Source: Tridacna crocea
Lineage: Eukaryota > Mollusca > Bivalvia > Cardiida > Cardiidae
Length of the DNA: 64,000 bases
Direction of reading: 5' to 3'
Assembly (NCBI GenBank): GCA_943736015.1
Contig: OX031059.1
Coordinates: 55,439,159 to 55,503,158, forward strand
A program made the translations under genes and the position numbers. The notes beneath the pieces were generated by a model. That model was not told the DNA's origin. It made no database searches and saw nothing but the letters and a program-made list of their open reading frames with translations. Every line of letters begins with the position of its first letter. Position 1 is the stretch's first letter. Below, in pieces: positions 24,850 to 36,409 of the stretch.

Positions 24850-25080
24850 ATTAGACCATTACCAGATGACAATATTTTAGGTTTGTCCAAATTGAAAGGA
24901 TTTGCAGACGACAAAATAAAAGTGACTGAAAATTTAAAATTTGTTTTGTGAAGGGTACAAAACATTGTGGGAAAAGGAGAAAATGCTGGTTTCCAGCATT
25001 TTCTCCTTTTCCCACAATGTTTTCTAAGGGCTTCTTTCTCAGGAGGCATCAAAAGTATGGATTGTGTGGTAATGGGTTAA
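24850..25080 (-). mobile_element. TH-A, complete
   Basis: The left TTAA has become TTAG. Hairpin centre GCTGGTTTCCAGC. Confidence 0.92.
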
Positions 25081-25745
25081 TGTGTCATGGGATGCGTTAA
25101 GTCTCCTTTTTTTCAGAGCATGGCTCAATTAGCCTTTAGTTTCAGTATTCCGTGATGATAAGTAAGCAACATAATGAAATGAAAAATTTAGACAAGAACA
25201 TGAACCAGAAATCACTTATCCTCTATAAAAAAAATCATTTCTGATGACTTTTATGACAAAAATTAACTAAGCAATTTCCATGTTTAATGTACATGAATAC
25301 ACAAACATGCAGTTTGCCTTCCTGAGCAAACATGGCGTGTCCGGGAACTGAGGTGTGTATAGCACAAAGTTGTAAATCTTTGCTTTTTTTTTTTGAAGGA
25401 GCACTATTTCCATAAAGAAAAATTATGTCAATTTGTTTCGAATCAGAAAGTATTTCTCTGGTATTTGGCTGAAATTAGAGGTCAGTAAAGCGTTTGATTA
25501 TTGGTAAGGGTTGCAAGCAGAAATACCGTGTGACATCATCAAACTATGTGCTTTATGGGATGTAAACAAAAAAATCACTGGTTCAAGGACACTCACGGAA
25601 CAAGGCCACTCGAAGATATATTGTAAACCAAATTTTACGAAATTGGATACAATACCTTACTGTGCCCATATTTTGGACAAATTTCCATTTTGAGGGGATT
25701 TGGATAGCTTTTGGCGCCTTGTGTCTTTTGTGACTGATAATTAAT
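25081..25745. other. Intergenic DNA without recognised features
   Basis: Nothing repeated or coding was recognised. A 60-codon frame at 25511-25693 has no motif. Confidence 0.5.
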
Positions 25746-25973
25746 TTAACCTTTTACCACACAACAAAATTTCAGGCCTGTCCAAATTGAAAGCATTTGC
25801 AGACGACAATTTCAGTGTGGTTCAATAGCGCGATTTTTGTCTCTTAGGATAGAAAACATTGTGAGAAAAGGAGAAAATGCAGGTTACCAGCATTTTCTCC
25901 TTTTCCCACTATGTTTTCTAAATGCTTCTTTTTCAGAGTTGTTAAAAGTTGGTACTGTGTGGTAAAGGGTTAA
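25746..25973 (-). mobile_element. TH-A, complete
   Basis: TTAACCTTTTACCACACAAC to GTAAAGGGTTAA, hairpin nearly perfect. Confidence 0.93.
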
Positions 25974-26357
25974 ACAAAAAAAAGAAAATAAGGGAAAAAC
26001 AAAAATATGAAAGTATCAGAGAACAGCCTGTATGACAGATAAATGTATGTGTGGATGTATTTTTTATCTTTCTTACAAATTACTGCAGGTACCCTGACAG
26101 TCTGCGTGATTGTGCAATAGTTTGCATATTCAAACATTATGCAATCTACAATTATCAGATTTTTCATTTACATGTATTTATTCCAAAGCAGACCTTGGTA
26201 GAATATTGCTGTTTTTGTTGTATTCATAGAATCATGTCTGTTCTAATGGCAGCCAATAAAATATTACGTTTAAAGCATTTTTGATATCATTTCATGAAGC
26301 CTATATTTCTTATTCACTTCAAGGTAAAATTGTCTATGTTACAATGAGCTGAATTTA

Positions 26358-26587
26358 CTGAACTCTTTACCAAACGACAAAATTTTAGACAAGTCCAAAT
26401 TGAAAACACTTGCAGACGACAAAATAAACGTAACTCAAAAATTAGAATTTATTTCCAGCAGGGTAGAAAACATTGTAGGTAAAGGAGAAAATGCTGGTTA
26501 CCTGCATTTTCTCCTTTTCCTATAATGTTTTTAAAAGACATCTATCTCCGGGTCATTAAAACCAGGAATTGTTTGGTAAAGGGTTAA
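26358..26587 (-). mobile_element. TH-A, complete
   Basis: Hairpin outer stem CATTGTAGGTAAAGG / CCTTTTCCTATAATG. Shares its right TTAA with the next copy. Confidence 0.91.
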
Positions 26588-26786
26588 CTCATTACCAAAC
26601 AATATTTTAGGCTTGTCCAAGTAGAAAGCATTTACAGACGACAAAATAAAAGTGACTGAAAATTTGACATTTGTTTTGTGAGGGCTCAAAAGCTGGTTAC
26701 CAGCATTTTCTTTTTTTCCCGCAATGTTTTCTACAGGCTTCTTTCTCAGGGGCGTCAAAAGTAGGGATTGTTTGGTAAAGGGTTAA
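26584..26786 (-). mobile_element. TH-A with left hairpin arm deleted
   Basis: GTGAGGGCTC jumps to AAAAGCTGGTTACCAGC; the outer left stem is missing. Confidence 0.9.
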
Positions 26787-26879
26787 TGCATCTCTATGAT
26801 ATATCACACCAAGCAAGTCATCACATAATCGTAGTTCTACAAATTCCATCTTGCCTAACAATCCACTGAATCTTGAAGT

Positions 26880-26998
26880 TGAATGGTCCTTAAACAAGCA
26901 GACAATTTACAAATATCGATTCATGTGAGCCTGTAGGAACTGAAGAGGCTGACATGCTTTGATACTGTTGTCCAGATGCGTTAACCCCCGTTCACACC
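26880..26998. mobile_element. Family E fragment
   Basis: GAATGGTCCTTAAACAAGCA, TGAGCCTGTAGGAACTGA and AGATGCGTTAACCCCCGTTC follow the E order. Confidence 0.6.
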
Positions 26999-27010
26999 GT
27001 ATAGGTCATT

Positions 27011-27240
27011 TTAAACCCATTACCAAACTTTTCATACTTATGACAACCTGAGAAAGAAGCCTTTGGAAAACATTGTGGGAAAAGGTGAAAATGCTGGTAA
27101 CCAGCATTTTCTCCTTTTCCCACAGTGTTTTCTACCCTTCCTAAACCAAAGTTTGATTTTCACTCATCTTTATTTTGTGATCTGCAAATGCTTTCAATTT
27201 GGACCAGTCTAAAAATTTTCTTTCGTGGTAAAGAGTGAAA
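27011..27240 (+). mobile_element. TH-A, complete
   Basis: TTAAACCCATTACCAAAC to GTAAAGAGTGAA. Confidence 0.9.
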
Positions 27241-27365
27241 TTGTTTTCCGTCCTTCCGAGACCAGCACAACTGATTGGCAGAGACAGAACAGCAAATCAG
27301 ATGGCGAATTTAGAATAAGTAATAAACAACAATGGCTGATATAGCCCCTTGTTTAGTAGCTCGAC

Positions 27366-27585
27366 TTAACTCATTACCAAACAACAAAATTTTAGGTTTG
27401 TCCAAATCGAAAGCATTTGCAGACTACAAAATAAAAGTGACTGAAAATTCGAAATTTATTTTGTAAAGGGTTGAGGGAAAAGGAGAAAATGCTGATTACC
27501 AGCGTTTTCTTCTTTTCCCACAATGTTTTCGAAAGGCTTCATTCTCTGGGTCGTCAAAAGTAGGGATTGTGTGGTAATGGGTTAA
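27366..27585 (-). mobile_element. TH-A, complete
   Basis: The outer left stem is shortened (GGTTGAGGGAAAAGG). TTAA on both sides. Confidence 0.91.
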
Positions 27586-27637
27586 CTCAGTTACCTCAGT
27601 TATGACTTTAGATCATTTCAGAATATAGGGATCAACC

Positions 27638-27891
27638 TAGACCCATTACCACACAGTCCCTACTTTTGACGACCCTAAAAAAGAAGCTTTCAGAAAACAT
27701 TGTGAAAGAAGTCTTCAGAAAACATTGTGGGAAAAGGAGAAAATGCTGGTAACCAGCATTTTCTTCTTTTTCCACAATGTTTTCTACTCTTCACAAAACA
27801 AATTTCAAATCTTCAATCACTTTTATTTTGTCGTCTGCAAATGCTTTCGATTTGGACAGGCCTAAAATGCAGTTGTTTGGTAATGAGTTAA
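27638..27891 (+). mobile_element. TH-A with duplicated outer stem
   Basis: CAGAAAACATTGTG occurs twice (27692-27705, 27716-27729) before the hairpin continues. The right TTAA is at 27888. Confidence 0.9.
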
Positions 27892-28000
27892 TCCACAGCT
27901 GTTTCACACCGATCAATTATACTTACCATGTTCATTAGTTTGTGATCCTTTTTCTGTCTGCTAGCTAGTCAGGCGGAAGTCGTAGAATTACACATTGTAC

Positions 28001-28281
28001 ATCGTTGTCTGCGCATGCCATATTGTTCGAAGATTCGACATATTGGGAGGATATGTAGTAATACGCGCTTTAAAGTAGCAATGGCGAAAATGGCTTTTAT
28101 CAATACGTCTGAGGAAAAATCAGGCCCGTTTTAGCTCCAGATTTCTTTAAACTCCTGATCATAGCTGAATGAATTGCACCAAGTAACGGTTGTCGCGTAG
28201 AAAAGTAGTCCGGTTCTGTACCCATGCCCATATTAAATAGATATGTATTTGTAGAGAATGCCATCTAGCGGGAGATAATGC
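28001..28281 (-). mobile_element. Family F element
   Basis: Reversed copy from CGTTGTCTGCGCATG to GCTAGATGGC/GGGAGATAATG (read on +: CATCTAGCGGGAGATAATG). It has an internal deletion compared with 49363-49713. Confidence 0.8.
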
Positions 28282-28309
28282 ATTGCAGATTACTTTTCAA
28301 AGCCAAATA

Positions 28310-28543
28310 CTATACCTTCGAAATTGAAACATTTTGCTTTGTAACGAGCAGTTCGAGACAAGTTAGCATCTGAAGATGTACTGACGCAGTGAACATGATA
28401 ATTTCTGGTGCTGTTAGTGAATACAGAACGTTTTTTTCGTCCAGGGAAACTTCCTGTCGAAGATTTATTTTCGTCTGTTTGTAACCAGGGAAACTTCTTG
28501 TCGAAGATTCAATTTCTTTGGCCATCTTTTCAAATTCTTGCAA
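28310..28543 (-). CDS. Unrecognised short ORF, 77 codons
   Basis: Reads MQEFEKMAKEIESSTRSFPG and continues to a TAA. It contains a direct repeat of about 25 bases (around 28444-28468 and 28493-28517) that codes similar residues. It lies between a family F copy and a TH copy. There is no independent support that it is translated. Confidence 0.15.
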   Translation of the reverse strand: MQEFEKMAKEIESSTRSFPGYKQTKINLRQEVSLDEKNVLYSLTAPEIIMFTASVHLQMLTCLELLVTKQNVSISKV

Positions 28544-28616
28544 GTCTTTCTTACTTCACAATGGTGGGAGAGAAAACATAGATGCGCTCAGGCAAAATGC
28601 TAATGAAATGTGGTTT

Positions 28617-28808
28617 TTAACTGGATCCAAACAATCCCGACCTTTAACGACCATGAGGAAGAAGCCTTTTGAAAACATAATGGAAAAAGGAGAAAATGCT
28701 GATAACCAGCATTTTTCTCCTTTTCCCATATTGATTTCTAACCTTCTCGGAACAAATTTCAATTTCTGAGTTACGTTTAATTTTTAATTTGGTTTGGTAA
28801 AGAGTTAA
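28617..28808 (+). mobile_element. TH-A, shortened right flank
   Basis: TTAACTGGATCCAAACAATC to TTTGGTAAAGAGTTAA; the GTCTGCAAATGC block is missing. Confidence 0.87.
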
Positions 28809-28834
28809 TGTACATCCGTTTTCCAAGATGTGAT

Positions 28835-29062
28835 TTAACTCATTACCAAACGACAAAATTTTAGGTTTGTCCAAATCGAAAGCATTTGCAGACGACAAAA
28901 TAAAAGTGAAAGAAAATTTGAAATTTGTTTTGCAAAGGGTAGAAAACATTGTGGGAAAAGGAGAAAATGCTGGTTACCAGCATTTTCTCCTTTTCCAACA
29001 ATGTTTTCTAATGGCTTCTTTCTCAGAATCGTCAAAAGTAGGGATTCTGTGGTAATGGTAAA
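28835..29062 (-). mobile_element. TH-A, complete
   Basis: TTAACTCATTACCAAACGAC to CTGTGGTAATGGTAAA. Confidence 0.92.
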
Positions 29063-29085
29063 ACATAGGATTATGTAGAGCAAAA

Positions 29086-29362
29086 TGATGTGAGACATGC
29101 TCTGTGAAAAGGGCGCTTGATGCATCTTGCCGGCGGAAAGTGTCCACCCAGGTCGGCCTGCGCAGTCCGCGCAGGATGACTTGTTCCGAAACCTTTCGCT
29201 ACTGGTCAATTTTCTACGTCTAATAAGCAATGTACCCTAAGATTAAGTCGAGTTATTTAAAAAAAAAAAGTGATGATTATGGATCCAAAATTATGTGATG
29301 TCTTGAAACATAATTCATCACGGAGATGCTTTAAGCCCCGTTTTTACCAGAGCATTGCTAAC
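29086..29362. mobile_element. Family E element
   Basis: ATGCTCTGTGAAAAGGGCGC at the left and AGCCCCGTTTTTACCAGAGC at the right are inverted ends. The internal hairpin is CGGCCTGCGCAGTCCGCGCA, partly decayed. Confidence 0.75.
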
Positions 29363-29437
29363 ATAGATGTATAGATTTGGAGATGGGGAATGTTATTCAA
29401 GAGGAGGGACGACTGTACAAGAAATATACATAATACG

Positions 29438-29790
29438 CATTATCTCCCGCTAGATGGCATTCTATAAATACTCGTCTATCTAATTTGGGCATCCTTGGTA
29501 GAGAACCGAACCACTTTCCTACGCGACAACCGTTACTTTGAATTTCAAACTAAAATAAACGTTTACTCAATAAAACAATACCTCGTGCAATTCACTCAGC
29601 TATGATTAGCAGTGTATAGAAATCTGGAGCTAAAGCAGGTCTCATTTCCCCACAAACGTATTGATAAAAGCTATTTTCTACATGACTACTTTATAGGGCG
29701 TAATATTACAGTCTGCCCGCTTTCGGGGCTAGTGATGCGTCATATAAGACAGGTCGAATCTTCGAAGAATATGACATGCGCAGACAACGA
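29438..29790 (+). mobile_element. Family F element
   Basis: Full copy: CATTATCTCCCGCTAGATGG at the left, TTCGAAGAATATGACATGCG and CAGACAACGA at the right. No product could be assigned to its frames. Confidence 0.85.
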
Positions 29791-29807
29791 CATACGGTAT
29801 TTTGGAT

Positions 29808-30035
29808 TTAACCCTTTCCCAAATGACAAATTTTAGACTGCCCCAAACTCAAAGTGTTTGCAGATGACAATTTTGAATTTGATGAAAATGGCAGAGAGTT
29901 TTCCGATAGGCTAGAAAACACTGTGGGAAAAGGAAAAATTGCTCGTTACGAGCAATTTCTCCTTTTCCCGCAGTGTTTTCAACAGACTTGTACTGCAGAC
30001 GCGTAAAATACCAGGGCTTGTTTGGGAAAGAGTTA
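29808..30035 (-). mobile_element. TH-B, complete
   Basis: Hairpin AAAAATTGCTCGTTACGAGC with complement, TTAA both ends. It starts just after a family F copy. Confidence 0.93.
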
Positions 30036-30289
30036 AAATTGTTTCAGCTTGGATAAAGTACGGTAATTCAAACTAAGGCGAATTTGCGATCTAATAGCCA
30101 TCCAATATTGTAGTAAAGATGCACGTTTCCATTGATTATCCACTGCAAGTCCTTCTGCAGCGGTAATTATGTGGAGACAAGAGTCGTTCGAGAAACAATC
30201 TTCAAGAGCCGTGCTCTAACAAAAAGAGGTTTAGATGCACTGTTCCGAGCAAGACGTACATTTTGTCTCACTACCGAGTGAAACATGAG

Positions 30290-30438
30290 ATAGAGTGGTC
30301 CTTTTGACATGCAGAACATTGATCAATGGCAAAAAGTTTGGACTTCATGTCAGCCTGCGCGAATTGCGCAGGCTGACATGAGTCGATAGTTTTTGTAAAT
30401 GCATCAAACACCCTGTTCACAGAGCTTTGCTCAAACCC
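30290..30438. mobile_element. Family E fragment
   Basis: GAGTGGTCCTTTTGACATGC, then the perfect hairpin CATGTCAGCCTGCGCGAATT with complement, and CTGTTCACAGAGCTTTGCTC at the end. Confidence 0.8.
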
Positions 30439-30464
30439 ATGGATAAGGTGTTAATATTTTTTAC

Positions 30465-30790
30465 TTTGAATTTTCCCCGTGGGGTCCCGGGTGTTTTTTT
30501 ACTGCATAGGACCTAGGCATTTCTCTATTGCATGTAATTGCGACTAAAATTAGAGACAAACGGCTTCTTTCCTCGTAATTCGTAGGATTGCAGCAGGCTG
30601 GGTAGTTCTTATTCCAAATTCTCTATTTTTTTCCTCGATGTAAATAGGGTTTGGAATGGTAATCAATCGGCGTGTGGGACCCCGTTGGTTTAATCGGGGG
30701 TATAAGAATAAACCACTTCAGTCCCGCGATCGTGACAGAACAAAAGTGACAGCATGCTTGTCGTAAAAGGCGACAAAAGGGGCATCATTT
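30465..30790 (+). mobile_element. Repeat family I, copy 2
   Basis: Shares CCCCGTGGGGTCCCGG, ATTAGAGACAAACGGC, ATTGCAGCAGGCTGGGTAGT and CGGGGGTATAAGAATAAACC with copy 1, then GTCGTAAAAGGCGAC. Confidence 0.7.
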
Positions 30791-31024
30791 TATGTTTTGT
30801 CCATTCCTCATTTGTCATGTTTATCTAATGTTGTTGCACATATATGTTATTTTCACCTCGCATTATTGTTTACTAAATAAGTGCACCCAATATGACCTAT
30901 AAGTTGTCGAAAGGCCTTAAAACGCTATTCATTTACTTATTTATCTTGTTGCAACCCCCCCCCAACCCCCCGATCTACTTTGCAGCTAACGATTTTGGAA
31001 ACAATATCATAACATACGTATTGC

Positions 31025-31255
31025 TTAACCCATCAACAGACGACAAAATTTTAGCCCAGTCCAAATTCAAAGCATTTGAAGACGACAATTTCAGTGTGGC
31101 TTAAATGGTGCAATTGTTTATTGGTAGGGTAGAAAACATTGTGGGGAAAAGGAGAAAATGCTGGTTACCAGCATTTTCTCCTTTTTCCCACAATGTTTTG
31201 AGAAGGCTTCTTTCACATGGTTGTTAAAAGTCGGGACTGTGTTGTAAAGGGTTAA
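31025..31255 (-). mobile_element. TH-A, complete
   Basis: TTAACCCATCAACAGACGAC to GTAAAGGGTTAA. Confidence 0.92.
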
Positions 31256-31457
31256 TGGTTGAACTCATAACTACACGTGAAAACATTTCGATAAAAGGAA
31301 GAAATGTAGCTGGCCACAGGACTTGAGAATAGGCGATAGGATCACGCCCCCTTATGCCAGAGAGTGGCTCGTTTCAAATCACAGAAAACGTTAAGAATAG
31401 ATGAATAATAACTAAGAGCTATCAGTAAACGTGATCATACCCCGACCCACCCATCCA

Positions 31458-31810
31458 CCGTTGTCTAAGCATATCATATTCTTCGAAGATTCGACCTGTC
31501 TTGTATGACGCATCACTAGCCCCAAAAGCTGGTCGACTGTAATATTACGCTCTAGAAAGTAGTAATGTAGAAAATAGCTTTTATCAATACGTTTGGAGAG
31601 AAATGAGACCTGTTTTAGCTCAAGATCTCTCTAGACTGCTGATCATAGCTGAGTGAATTGCACGAGGTAGCGTTTTATTGAGTAAAAGTTTATTTTAGTT
31701 TGAAATTCAAAGTAGCAGTTGTCGCGTAGGAAAGTGGTTCGGTTCTGTATCCAGTATGCCCAAATTAGATAGATGAGTATTTATAGTATGCCATCTAGCG
31801 GGAGATAATG
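31458..31810 (-). mobile_element. Family F element with 11 bp target duplication
   Basis: Flanked on both sides by ACCCATCCACC (31447-31457 and 31811-31821 approximately). Ends as in the other copies. Confidence 0.88.
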
Positions 31811-32263
31811 ACCCATCCACCCACCACCACCCCCTCCCCAACCGGCTCCTTGTCAAAAAACGGGTCTTTACAGAATGCAGAATGGTTTAGTACAAAAGTA
31901 AGAGTTGAAAATAGTTTAAGGGGAGATAATTCCGCAACAAATTGCAGCAGGGTCATGAAAATTGCACATGCACAAATTCATATGTATAAAAACATTTTAT
32001 GTAAAATTGAGTTCAGTACCTGAAAAAAACTGTCGGAGTATTTCGCCGGACAAATTAATGTCTACAGACAGACGGACGTATAGACAGACAGCCATGGTGA
32101 TTCCAGTTTACCCCCCTCAGGTTCGTTATTGGGGGGTGGGGTGGGGTTTGAAATAGCGGATGTACTAGGTGTCATGATTTATTTTAACAGTTTTCGTGCG
32201 AGACTCGAGGCGTTTTAATCTAGATCAAATCGAATTAGTAGACCTACTTAGCCAAAATATCGA

Positions 32264-32495
32264 TTAACCCTTTACCAAACAACCCCTGGTTAAAATTACG
32301 ACCCAGAGGAAGAAGCCTTCTGAAAACATTGTGGGAAAAGGAGAAAATGCTGGTAACCAGCATTTTCTCCTTTTCCCACAATGTTTTCTACTCTTCTAAA
32401 GTCCAGTTTCATTTTTTTAGTAACCTTTATTTTGTCGTCTGCAAATGCTTTCAATTTGGACAAGTCTAAGATATTGTCGTTTGGTAAAGAGTTAA
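32264..32495 (+). mobile_element. TH-A, complete
   Basis: TTAACCCTTTACCAAACAAC to TTTGGTAAAGAGTTAA; hairpin perfect. Confidence 0.94.
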
Positions 32496-32543
32496 TTCAT
32501 ATCCTGCCAAATAAGTGAAATGAAAAAATTCAAGCCCATATGG

Positions 32544-32802
32544 TCTGTAACACAGGAAAAGGGGCATTCGGACAATTGCGTAAAGTGTCGTCCCGGATCA
32601 GCCCGCGCAGTCTACGTAGGCTAATCCGAGACGACACTTTCCGATTTTATGTAATTTCCTGTTTTGCGGAAGTCTACTGTTGCACAAAATCTAATGTAGT
32701 CGTAAAGTGCCGTCTCGGATTAGCCTGCGCGGACTGCGCAGGCTGATCCGAGACGACACTTTACGCAGATGTCCGAATGTCCCGTTTTACGTGTTGTAAG
32801 CC
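32544..32802. mobile_element. E2 double-hairpin element, complete
   Basis: GGGGCATTCGGACAATTGCG... with two palindromic blocks, TCAGCCCGCGCAG/CTACGTAGGCTAATCC and GATTAGCCTGCGCGGACTGC plus complement. The terminal stretch TTACGTGTTGTAAGCC recurs in the other copies. Confidence 0.88.
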
Positions 32803-32820
32803 AATTATAGTAAACGGTAT

Positions 32821-33024
32821 TTAAGTCTTTGCCACACGACAAAATTGTAGACTGTTCCGAATTGAAAGCATTTGCAGACGACAAAACAAGAGTGTCTCTA
32901 AAATTGAAATGTGTTTTGGGAAAGATAGAAATGGTTACCAGCATTTTCTCCTTTTCCTACAATGTTTTCAAATGGCTCCTTTCTCGAGGTCGTTAAAAGT
33001 AGGGATTGTGTGGTAAAGAGTTAA
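32821..33024 (-). mobile_element. TH-A with left hairpin arm deleted
   Basis: GGGAAAGATAGAAAT leads straight to GGTTACCAGCATTTTC; only the right arm remains. Confidence 0.9.
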
Positions 33025-33039
33025 GAGAGGAAAAAAATC

Positions 33040-33112
33040 CTCCCCGTCGATCAGTGTGGATCTAAGGTCAGACTGTACGTTCTGTGCAGTCTGATCTTAA
33101 TCTACACTGTAC
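33040..33112. repeat. Hairpin related to the TDH 5' inverted repeat
   Basis: GTGTGGATCTAAGGTCAGAC and GTCTGATCTTAATCTACAC pair. The TDH upstream fold-back and 62508-62568 contain the same GATC..AGATCAGACTG theme. Confidence 0.7.
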
Positions 33113-33610
33113 GCAAAAGGTCATTGACTCGCGTTTAGCACCCTTCGGACTAATTAGCATTGCAGCATTTTTGTTTTCAGTATGTGAAGTTCTATTTTCC
33201 GGGAATTGATTTTATATAAGTACAGAAAATTGAAAAAGGGAAAGCAAAGGAGTATGAGACATCAACATCGTGCCGGGTGGATAATTACAAACAAAATCTG
33301 CCTTGATGTGATCAAACTTCTTGATTAGTTTGTTGAAATAAATAATGTTTGGGGAAAAAAATCAAATAGAGAAAAGAGACTGTTTTAGACTTGTAGTCAC
33401 CAGGATAAGATGAAATAAGATAACTGATGAAAATAATTAACGATTACTTTTAGGATAGAGGAAAGATAGCCACGACCTCCCCTATCCAATAGCCTTTACG
33501 TGGCTAATAAATTTAAAAAAAAAAAAGTAGTTTGTTGAAAGTATACTACTAAAACTTTGGTAGGGATCACTTACATATTTCTGTATGGGTTTTTAAGTTA
33601 CAACAGTTTT
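33113..33610. other. Intergenic DNA without recognised features
   Basis: A+T-rich sequence with no recognised repeat family and no convincing frame. Confidence 0.5.
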
Positions 33611-33611
33611 G

Positions 33612-33843
33612 CATAAACTCTTTACAATACTGTATCACTCTAGATTTGTCCAAGTTGAAATTGAAAGTATTTGCTGACCAAAAACTAAATGCAGCGTACA
33701 CTATGCTGTCTGTAATAGGGTAGAAAACATTGTTGAAAAAGGAGAAAATGCTGGTTTCCAGCATTTTCTCCTTTACCAACAATGTTTTCCAAAGGCTTCT
33801 TTCTCAGTGTCTTTAATAGCGGGCATTGTGAGGTAAAGGCTGA
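33612..33843 (-). mobile_element. TH-A, diverged, hairpin nearly intact
   Basis: Flanks are weak (GCATAAACTCTTTAC, TGTGAGGTAAAGGC), but GGAGAAAATGCTGGTTTCCA and its complement remain. Both arms lack the same G (TTGTTGAAAAAGG, CCTTTACCAACAA differ by one base). Confidence 0.85.
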
Positions 33844-34212
33844 AAGATCCATTTCCACTGGTAATTTTATTGCTCAGTGTGGCAATGTAACTTATTGTAA
33901 AATCATACATGATACATGCCACATATATAATTAGAGTGAATCTTTTGGGGTGATCCATAGCAAATTTTGAGTAGTATACTTTTTACGTCGATTTCGACAC
34001 TAGTTAATACCCAAGTCATATTTCAACAACGGGTCACATATTTATATCTATTCTGATTTTCACAAGTAAGCCTACCATGTAAGTAACTTGAGTACGTTGT
34101 ATCAAGATCAGACAGGAGAGAATATACAGTTCGACCTTGCGCCTGCATCGCCAGAAACTTTACTTTATACCATATGTATGGATCGTATATATCTAAACAT
34201 GTACGCCTATGT

Positions 34213-34563
34213 CATTATATCTCGCTACATGGCATTCTACAAATACACATCTACCTAATTTGGGCATCCTGGGTACAGAACCGGAATAATTTTCTACGCG
34301 ACAACCGTTACTTTGAATTTCAAACTAAAATTAACGTTTACTCAATAAAACGCTACCTAGTGCGATTCATTCAGCTATGATCAGCAGTTTGAGAAATCTG
34401 GAGCTAAAACAGGTCTGATTTTACCTCAGACGTATTGATAAAAGCCATTTTCTCCATTGCTACTTTACAGAGCGTATTATTACAGTTCCCCCCAATATTG
34501 GGGGGAGTGATGCGTCATATAAGACAGGTCGAATGTTGGAAGAATATGTCATGCGCAGACATG
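34213..34563 (+). mobile_element. Family F element
   Basis: Full length, with diverged ends. ACGCCTATG lies just left and again about 12 bases past the right end, a likely 9 bp target duplication. Confidence 0.82.
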
Positions 34564-34599
34564 CAAAGACGCCTATGCAAATGTAATTTCTTGTTATGA

Positions 34600-34800
34600 C
34601 TTATATGCACCGGCTGACCTGAATCGACACTTATCGCTATCGGTCAATTTTCTGTATGTCAAAGGACCAATCTACTTGAGGATATAGTCGGTTGTTTAAA
34701 AAAGGGGCTCTTATGGACCCCAAGTTATGCGATGATTTGAGCTGGTATCATGTATCACGGAGATGCATTAAGCCCCCTTGTGCTGGAACATAGCTCACGT
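34600..34800. mobile_element. Family E fragment
   Basis: GGCTGACCTGAATCGACAC, TTATGCGATGATTTGAGCTG and GAGATGCATTAAGCCCCCTT. Only half of the hairpin is present. Confidence 0.7.
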
Positions 34801-34889
34801 TTATTCAGAGATATAAAAACTGACGGATTATGCAACCTGTTTTTTTTTTTACAAAATAGGACCGCAGCAACTGCTTTAGTATAATGCAT

Positions 34890-35120
34890 TTAACTCTTTA
34901 ACCACACGACAAAATTTTAGACTGGTTCAAATTGAAAGCATTTGCAGACGACAAAATAAAAGTGACTGAAAATTTGAAATTCGTTTTGTGAAAGGTAGAA
35001 AATATTGAGGGAAAAAGGAGAAAATGCTGGTAACCAGCATTTTCTCCTTTTCCCACAATGTTTTCTAAAGGCTTCTTTCTCAGGGGCGTCAAAAGTAGGG
35101 ATTGTGTGATAATGTGTTAA
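34890..35120 (-). mobile_element. TH-A, complete
   Basis: TTAACTCTTTAACCACACGA to GATAATGTGTTAA. Confidence 0.93.
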
Positions 35121-35194
35121 GAAACACCGTAAAGACCACATTCTACTACCAGCGCGTCTCTCACTGTAAATGTGGGCTATCTTCTATTCATTGT

Positions 35195-35480
35195 TTCGCC
35201 GAGCCCCGGTACAGGACTGTGGAGTAGCCTACAGGACTTGATAACAGGGAGTCGAGGGTTCGATTCTTTGGTCGCCCAATTTCTTTCTGAGGATTGATGA
35301 TAGTCAATGCGGCAGGATTCATTACTCTCCCACCGCTGATGGTTATGTGGGAAAGCAGCCAGTGGCTTGGAAGTACTGGTAAAAGACACTCCAGGAAAGA
35401 ATGGATAGGTGCACTAGCCGACGCGATATAACTGAAATAATGTTGAAAACGGCGTTATACACCATACTGTCAATCAATCA
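35195..35480 (+). mobile_element. SINE S2 with CAATCAAT tail
   Basis: A B-box-like GGGTTCGATTCTTTGG is followed by CTCTCCCACCGCTGATGGTT, GTGGGAAAGCAGCCAGTGGC, GGATAGGTGCACTAGCCG and ACTGAAATAATGTTGAAAAC. The tail is TCAATCAATCA. Partial copies are at 41510-41668, 43843-43961 and, degenerate, 50405-50545. Confidence 0.8.
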
Positions 35481-35577
35481 ACATTCATTGTTTCGAAATA
35501 CATTTCAATGTTTCCTCACACGCACTTAAAACACTCAATAGTATTTTCGCTTTTGGTTTTCAATGTTATTTTGTGAG

Positions 35578-35772
35578 TTAACCCTTTACCCCATAAGGCA
35601 TTTCTATGGTATCTCTAATTGACCCTAAATAACAGGAAGAATGAAGCCAATTTTTATGTGTATATGACACCTTTTGATAGCACAGAAAACATTGTGACAA
35701 AAGGTGAAATTGCTCGTCACGAGCAATTTCACCTTTTGCCACAATATTTTCCAAAGGCTCCTGCAAGCAAAC
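35578..35772 (-). mobile_element. TH-C, 3'-truncated
   Basis: TTAACCCTTTACCCCATAAG to GGCTCCTGCAAGCAA; the terminal 30-40 bases are missing. Confidence 0.9.
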
Positions 35773-36409
35773 TTGCGGTACCACAAAAAACGGCTCCTTC
35801 CACCAACTAAACAAGACACAAACAATTTGATAAACGACTTAACAAAGGGTTACATTTTCTCGTTTTTAGTCCAGAGAGTCAATACTCGGAAACCCAGCCT
35901 TTTATCCTTTAAGATCGCATGTTAAAAGTTAGCAAGTATTTCACTGAAAAGGGAAAGTCGAGTCATTGAATTGAGAGCTGAAATGACCTTACACTTGTCA
36001 CTAAACCAATCAGTAGCACGCATTGGCTCACACCTCCTCGAAATATGTTTTGATTGGTTCACCTTGGGGGCTTGGCACATTCACGTGGTATTGGCAAATA
36101 CAACTTTATTTGGAAAGGCATACTCTATCATACATTACACACCGGATTCGCGTAGATCGTTTGCAGTATTTATTTTGGACTATCGTTTGTTGTTCTGGTT
36201 TAAAGATTCAAGTAAGTTAAAGTTTTTATCTTCTTCACAAAAAGTATGAACGATTAGTGTTTAAATATATTGATTCGTCAACTCCATTTAAATCTTCAAA
36301 ATACTTTGAACAGCTTCCTGTCCCAGCATGTATTTTACAGTTCTGCTTCAATGGACAAGTCTGTACTGATGATGAAATAAAATCGGCCATAAGTGTCATC
36401 TACTGACTA
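35773..36409. other. Intergenic DNA without recognised features
   Basis: Frames of 65-92 codons around 35971-36249 have no recognisable motif. Several CCAAT/ATTGG motifs occur near 36000-36060, which could be chance. Confidence 0.4.

Noticed and set aside
35578-35825. Frames of about 61-78 codons containing EIARDEQFHLL...
   Set aside because: They are translations of the TH-C element, not genes.
35971-36249. 92-codon frame as a gene
   Set aside because: No motif, no splice-phase partner and no codon pattern different from neighbouring DNA.
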